Origin: Escherichia albertii NBRC 107761 = DSM 17582
GTDB lineage: Bacteria; Pseudomonadota; Gammaproteobacteria; Enterobacterales; Enterobacteriaceae
Assembly (NCBI RefSeq): GCF_000759775.1
Contig: NZ_BBMY01000013.1
Coordinates: 1 to 60,578 of the forward strand
Direction: 5' to 3'
DNA: 60,578 bases
Both the position numbers and the translations under genes were made by a program. Shown here one piece after another: positions 57,818-60,578 of the stretch (its first letter is position 1; every line of letters starts with the position of its first letter). The notes under the pieces were generated by a model, which did no database searches, was not told the origin of the DNA, and saw only the letters and a program-made list of their open reading frames with translations.

Positions 57818-59122
57818 ATGGATCTGTATATTCAGATTATCGTGGTGGCGTGCCTGACGGGTATGACATCGCTTCTGGCACATCGCTCGGCGGCTGTATT
57901 CCATGATGGTATTCGCCCGATCCTGCCGCAATTGATTGAAGGTTATATGAACCGTCGCGAGGCGGGGAGTATCGCTTTTGGTCTGAGTATTGGTTTTGTG
58001 GCTTCGGTGGGGATCTCCTTTACCCTCAAAACGGGATTGCTTAACTGCTGGCTGCTGTTTTTACCTACCGATATTCTTGGCGTGCTGGCGATCAACAGTG
58101 TGCTGGCGTTTGGTCTTGGCGCGATGTGGGGCGTGTTGATTCTGACCTGTCTGCTACCCGTTAATCAGCTACTGACGTCTCTTCCGGTAAATATGTTGGG
58201 CAGTTTAGGGGAATTGAGTTCGCCAGTGGTTTCTGCGTTTGCGCTCTTTCCGTTGGTCGCAATTTTTTACCAGTTTGGTTGGAAACACCGCCTGTTAGCT
58301 CTGGTTGTGGTGTTAATGGCGCGGGTGTTAGTGGTGCGTTATTTTCCGCATATTAATGCCGAATCGATTGAGATCTTTGTTGGGATGATCATGCTGCTGG
58401 CAATCGCCATTACCCATGATATTCGTCATAGCGGCGAGAATGGTATGGATGCCAGCGGGCTTTCTGTTTTTGAAGAGCGAACGTCACGGATAATTAAAAA
58501 CTTGCCCTATATCGCTATCGTAGGGGCGCTAATTGCCGCCGTAGCGAGTATGAAGATTTTTGCCGGAAGCGAAGTGACCATCTTTACCCTCGAGAAAGCG
58601 TATTCCGCTGGGGTGACGCCTGAAGAGTCACAGACGCTTATCCATCAGGCAGCGTTAGCTGAATTTATGCGTGGTCTGGGGTTTGTTCCGTTAATTGCTA
58701 CCACTGCGCTGGCCACAGGTGTATATGCCGTAGCTGGTTTTACCTTTGTTTATGCTGTCGGTTATCTGGCGCCGAATCCGTGGATCGCCGCCCCGTTGGG
58801 CGCGCTGGTCATTAGTGCGGAAGTGCTGTTACTGCGTTCGATCGGTAAATGGCTGGGACGCTATCCGTCGGTGCGTAATGCGTCGGATAACATCCGTAAT
58901 GCTATGAATATGCTAATGGAAGTGGCGCTGTTAGTCGGCTCTATTTTCGCGGCGATTAAAATGGCGGGTTATACCGGATTCTCTATTGCCGTGGCGATTT
59001 ATTTCCTCAATAAATCGCTGGGACGCCCGGTACAGAAAATGGCGGCTTCGGTGGTATCGGTCATGCTTACGGGGATTATCCTGAATATTCTTTACTGGCT
59101 CGGTTTGTTTGTTCCGGCATAA
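57818..59122 (+). CDS. yhfT: Polytopic membrane protein YhfT, probable transporter
   Basis: A 434-residue inner-membrane protein with about ten to twelve hydrophobic helices, among them VVACLTGMTSLLAHRSAAV at the N-terminus, ILGVLAINSVLAFGLGAMWGVLIL, and a last pair near residues 355-430. Soluble loops are short apart from one near residues 205-225 (DIRHSGENGMDASG). It has no known family beyond YhfT and is likely the uptake or efflux component for the substrate of the yhf pathway. Confidence 0.87.
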   Translation: MDLYIQIIVVACLTGMTSLLAHRSAAVFHDGIRPILPQLIEGYMNRREAGSIAFGLSIGFVASVGISFTLKTGLLNCWLLFLPTDILGVLAINSVLAFGLGAMWGVLILTCLLPVNQLLTSLPVNMLGSLGELSSPVVSAFALFPLVAIFYQFGWKHRLLALVVVLMARVLVVRYFPHINAESIEIFVGMIMLLAIAITHDIRHSGENGMDASGLSVFEERTSRIIKNLPYIAIVGALIAAVASMKIFAGSEVTIFTLEKAYSAGVTPEESQTLIHQAALAEFMRGLGFVPLIATTALATGVYAVAGFTFVYAVGYLAPNPWIAAPLGALVISAEVLLLRSIGKWLGRYPSVRNASDNIRNAMNMLMEVALLVGSIFAAIKMAGYTGFSIAVAIYFLNKSLGRPVQKMAASVVSVMLTGIILNILYWLGLFVPA

Positions 59123-59132
59123 GGAGGCGCAT

Positions 59133-60218
59133 ATGGAGACGTTTCCTCTACAAAGCCTGACTTTCGCCGAGGCACAGCAAAAGCAGTTTGCGCTGGTGGA
59201 CTCGATTTGCCGTCACTTTCCGGGCGCCGAGTTTCTGACCAATGGTGATTTAGGATTAATGCCGGGACTGAATCAACCACGTATTACTCAACGTGTAGAG
59301 CAGGTGTTGGCTGATGCGTTTCATGCGCAAGCGGCAGCGCTGGTACAAGGTGCCGGCACAGGGGCGATTCGTGCCGCGCTGGCGGCTTTGCTCAAGCCGG
59401 GACAGCGTCTTCTGGTACATAATGCGCCTGTTTATCCGACGACACGGGTCATCATTGAGCAGATGGGGCTGACGCTTATTACTGCCGATTTCAATGAGCT
59501 GTCAGTGCTTAAACAGGTTGTCGAAGAGCAACAACCTGATGCCGCGTTGGTACAGCATACACGTCAGCAACCGCAGGACAGCTATGTACTGGCAGAGGTA
59601 CTGGCAACATTGCGTTCAGCGGGTGTTTCAGTGCTAACCGATGACAATTATGCAGTGATGAAGGTGACGCGAATCGGCTGTGAATGCGGGGCGAATATCT
59701 CAACATTCTCCTGCTTCAAGCTGTTTGGGCCAGAGGGTGTTGGCGCGGTGGTAGGCGATGTTGATGTTATTAGCAGGGTTCGCGCCACGCTCTACTCTGG
59801 TGGCTGTCAGATCCAGGGCGCACAGGCGTTAGATGTGTTGCGTGGCCTGGTGTTTGCTCCAGTGATGCATGCGGTGCAGGCGGGGGTTTCTGAGCGATTA
59901 CTGGCTTTACTTAATGGTGGCGCGTTGTCGGACGTTAAAAGTGCAGTTATTGCCAATGCGCAATCGAAAGTGTTGATTGTGGAGTTTCATCAGCCGATTG
60001 CCGCCAGAGTTCTGGAAGAAGCGCAGAAACGTGGTGCGTTGCCATATCCTGTTGGTGCGGAGTCAAAATACGAAATTCCGCCGCTGTTTTACCGTCTTTC
60101 TGGAACGTTTCGTCAGGCGAATCCGCAATCAGAACATTATGCGATTCGCATTAACCCGAATCGTAGCGGTGAGGAGACAGTGCTGCAGATATTGCGCGAG
60201 AGTATTGCCAGTGTTTAA
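59133..60218 (+). CDS. yhfS: PLP-dependent aminotransferase-fold enzyme YhfS
   Basis: A 361-residue fold-type I PLP enzyme. The co-factor lysine is in ISTFSCFKLFGPEGVGAVVG (near residue 196), the PLP aspartate in VLTDDNYAVM, and the substrate arginine region near the C-terminus (SGTFRQANPQSEHYAIRI). Family relatives are aminotransferases, lyases or selenocysteine-synthase-like enzymes; the reaction is unknown. ATG 59133 (METFPLQSLTFAE) has a GGAGG site. Last gene of the yhf operon, followed by a terminator and yhfL, with no frl genes between. Confidence 0.88.
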   Translation: METFPLQSLTFAEAQQKQFALVDSICRHFPGAEFLTNGDLGLMPGLNQPRITQRVEQVLADAFHAQAAALVQGAGTGAIRAALAALLKPGQRLLVHNAPVYPTTRVIIEQMGLTLITADFNELSVLKQVVEEQQPDAALVQHTRQQPQDSYVLAEVLATLRSAGVSVLTDDNYAVMKVTRIGCECGANISTFSCFKLFGPEGVGAVVGDVDVISRVRATLYSGGCQIQGAQALDVLRGLVFAPVMHAVQAGVSERLLALLNGGALSDVKSAVIANAQSKVLIVEFHQPIAARVLEEAQKRGALPYPVGAESKYEIPPLFYRLSGTFRQANPQSEHYAIRINPNRSGEETVLQILRESIASV

Positions 60219-60240
60219 TTGATGTGAATGGTAGTTTCGG

Positions 60241-60279
60241 CAAAAAGAAAAATACGCCCTCAGAAAATCCTGAGGGCGT
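60241..60279. terminator. Bidirectional terminator between yhfS and yhfL
   Basis: ACGCCCTCAG and CTGAGGGCGT-type arms (60254-60279) pair around an AAAATC loop. An A-rich run at 60241-60252 gives a U-run on the minus strand for yhfL. It also lies 36 bp past yhfS. Confidence 0.9.
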
Positions 60280-60319
60280 TGGGTAATTAAATCGGTATTA
60301 ATCTATTTCTGTCAGAGAT

Positions 60320-60487
60320 TTATTTTGCAGTTGGACCACAGCCACCAATGATTTTAGAAATAGAAATTGCCGGGTGCAGCAAGTAGTCATAAGAGCAGGT
60401 CTTATCACGGTTTTCAATATGACCAGTACATGCTGTTAACGTCGCCAGTACCGCACCTACCAGTGTTACCTTAATAAATTTGTTCAT
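60320..60487 (-). CDS. yhfL: Small lipoprotein YhfL
   Basis: A 55-codon gene. The product starts MNKFIKVTLVGAVLATLTAC, a signal peptide with lipobox LTAC and the lipidated cysteine at position 20, followed by GHIENRDKTCSYDYLLHPAI and ending GGCGPTAK; two more cysteines could form a disulfide. It matches K-12 YhfL with a few changes. Function is unknown; it is probably an outer-membrane lipoprotein (no Asp after the Cys). In K-12 the frl operon separates it from yhfS. Confidence 0.93.
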   Translation of the reverse strand: MNKFIKVTLVGAVLATLTACTGHIENRDKTCSYDYLLHPAISISKIIGGCGPTAK

Positions 60488-60578
60488 ATACATTCCCTAT
60501 GTATTATATATTAATATCCATCGATAATGTGAATATAAGCAGACTGCTCACTGAAAACGATACAGGAATATCTATTAT

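Overview
The window is a stretch of chromosome from Escherichia: E. coli or a very close relative. Nearly every gene and its order (glpD-glpEGR, rtcRBA, malT-malPQ, gntT-nfuA-gntX-bioH, feoABC, yhgF-greB-ompR-envZ, pckA-hslOR-yrfG-igaA-nudE-mrcA-hofMNOPQ, aroKB-damX-dam-rpe-gph-trpS, yhfZ-to-yhfS, yhfL) matches the K-12 layout as I remember it. Protein lengths are almost all identical to K-12, but several products (GntX, HofM, RtcR) differ at more residues than I would expect between common E. coli strains. A deep E. coli lineage or a sister Escherichia species is therefore plausible. No rRNA, tRNA, CRISPR array, prophage or complete insertion sequence was seen.

Layout. 1-8.1 kb: glycerol-3-phosphate genes (glpD divergent from glpEGR, with tandem GlpR operators) and the RNA-repair genes rtcR | rtcBA. 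rtcB carries an in-frame amber codon. 8.1-16 kb: maltose regulator malT divergent from malPQ. 16-19.8 kb: gluconate permease gntT, Fe-S carrier nfuA, gntX, and the biotin gene bioH. 19.8-23.5 kb: an Rpn-family remnant and the ferrous-iron operon feoABC. 23.5-28.7 kb: yhgF, greB, ompR-envZ. 28.7-32.5 kb: an accessory island inside the envZ-pckA junction. 32.5-42.3 kb: pckA, the redox/heat genes hslRO, yrfG, igaA, nudE, mrcA. 42.4-45.7 kb: hofMNOPQ, with hofO and hofP each stopped by an ochre codon. 46-52.5 kb: the aroK-aroB-damX-dam-rpe-gph-trpS cluster. 52.8-60.2 kb: the uncharacterised yhf operon. The window ends with the small lipoprotein gene yhfL.

The most unusual part is the envZ-pckA island. 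It reads envZ, terminator, a four-gene AT-rich cassette (two SUKH/SMI1-KNR4-like immunity-type genes, a frameshifted gene, a two-helix membrane protein), a pckA 3' remnant with an internal deletion, a second copy of the last ~240 bp of envZ plus its terminator, a toxin-antitoxin pair, and finally intact pckA. Each cassette is therefore bounded on the left by an envZ tail and on the right by a pckA tail. This looks like two alternative alleles of one insertion site stacked end to end. The 275-bp direct repeat of envZ differs by one G in a G-tract (G8 versus G7), so recombination across it would remove the first cassette and could alter the EnvZ C-terminus.

Relative to K-12 (from memory), three genes or blocks are missing at their expected places: yhgE between pckA and hslO, a full-length rpnA (yhgA) between bioH and feoC, and frlABCDR between yhfS and yhfL. 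Nonsense mutations in rtcB, hofO and hofP show lineage-specific decay of RNA repair and of the DNA-uptake type apparatus.
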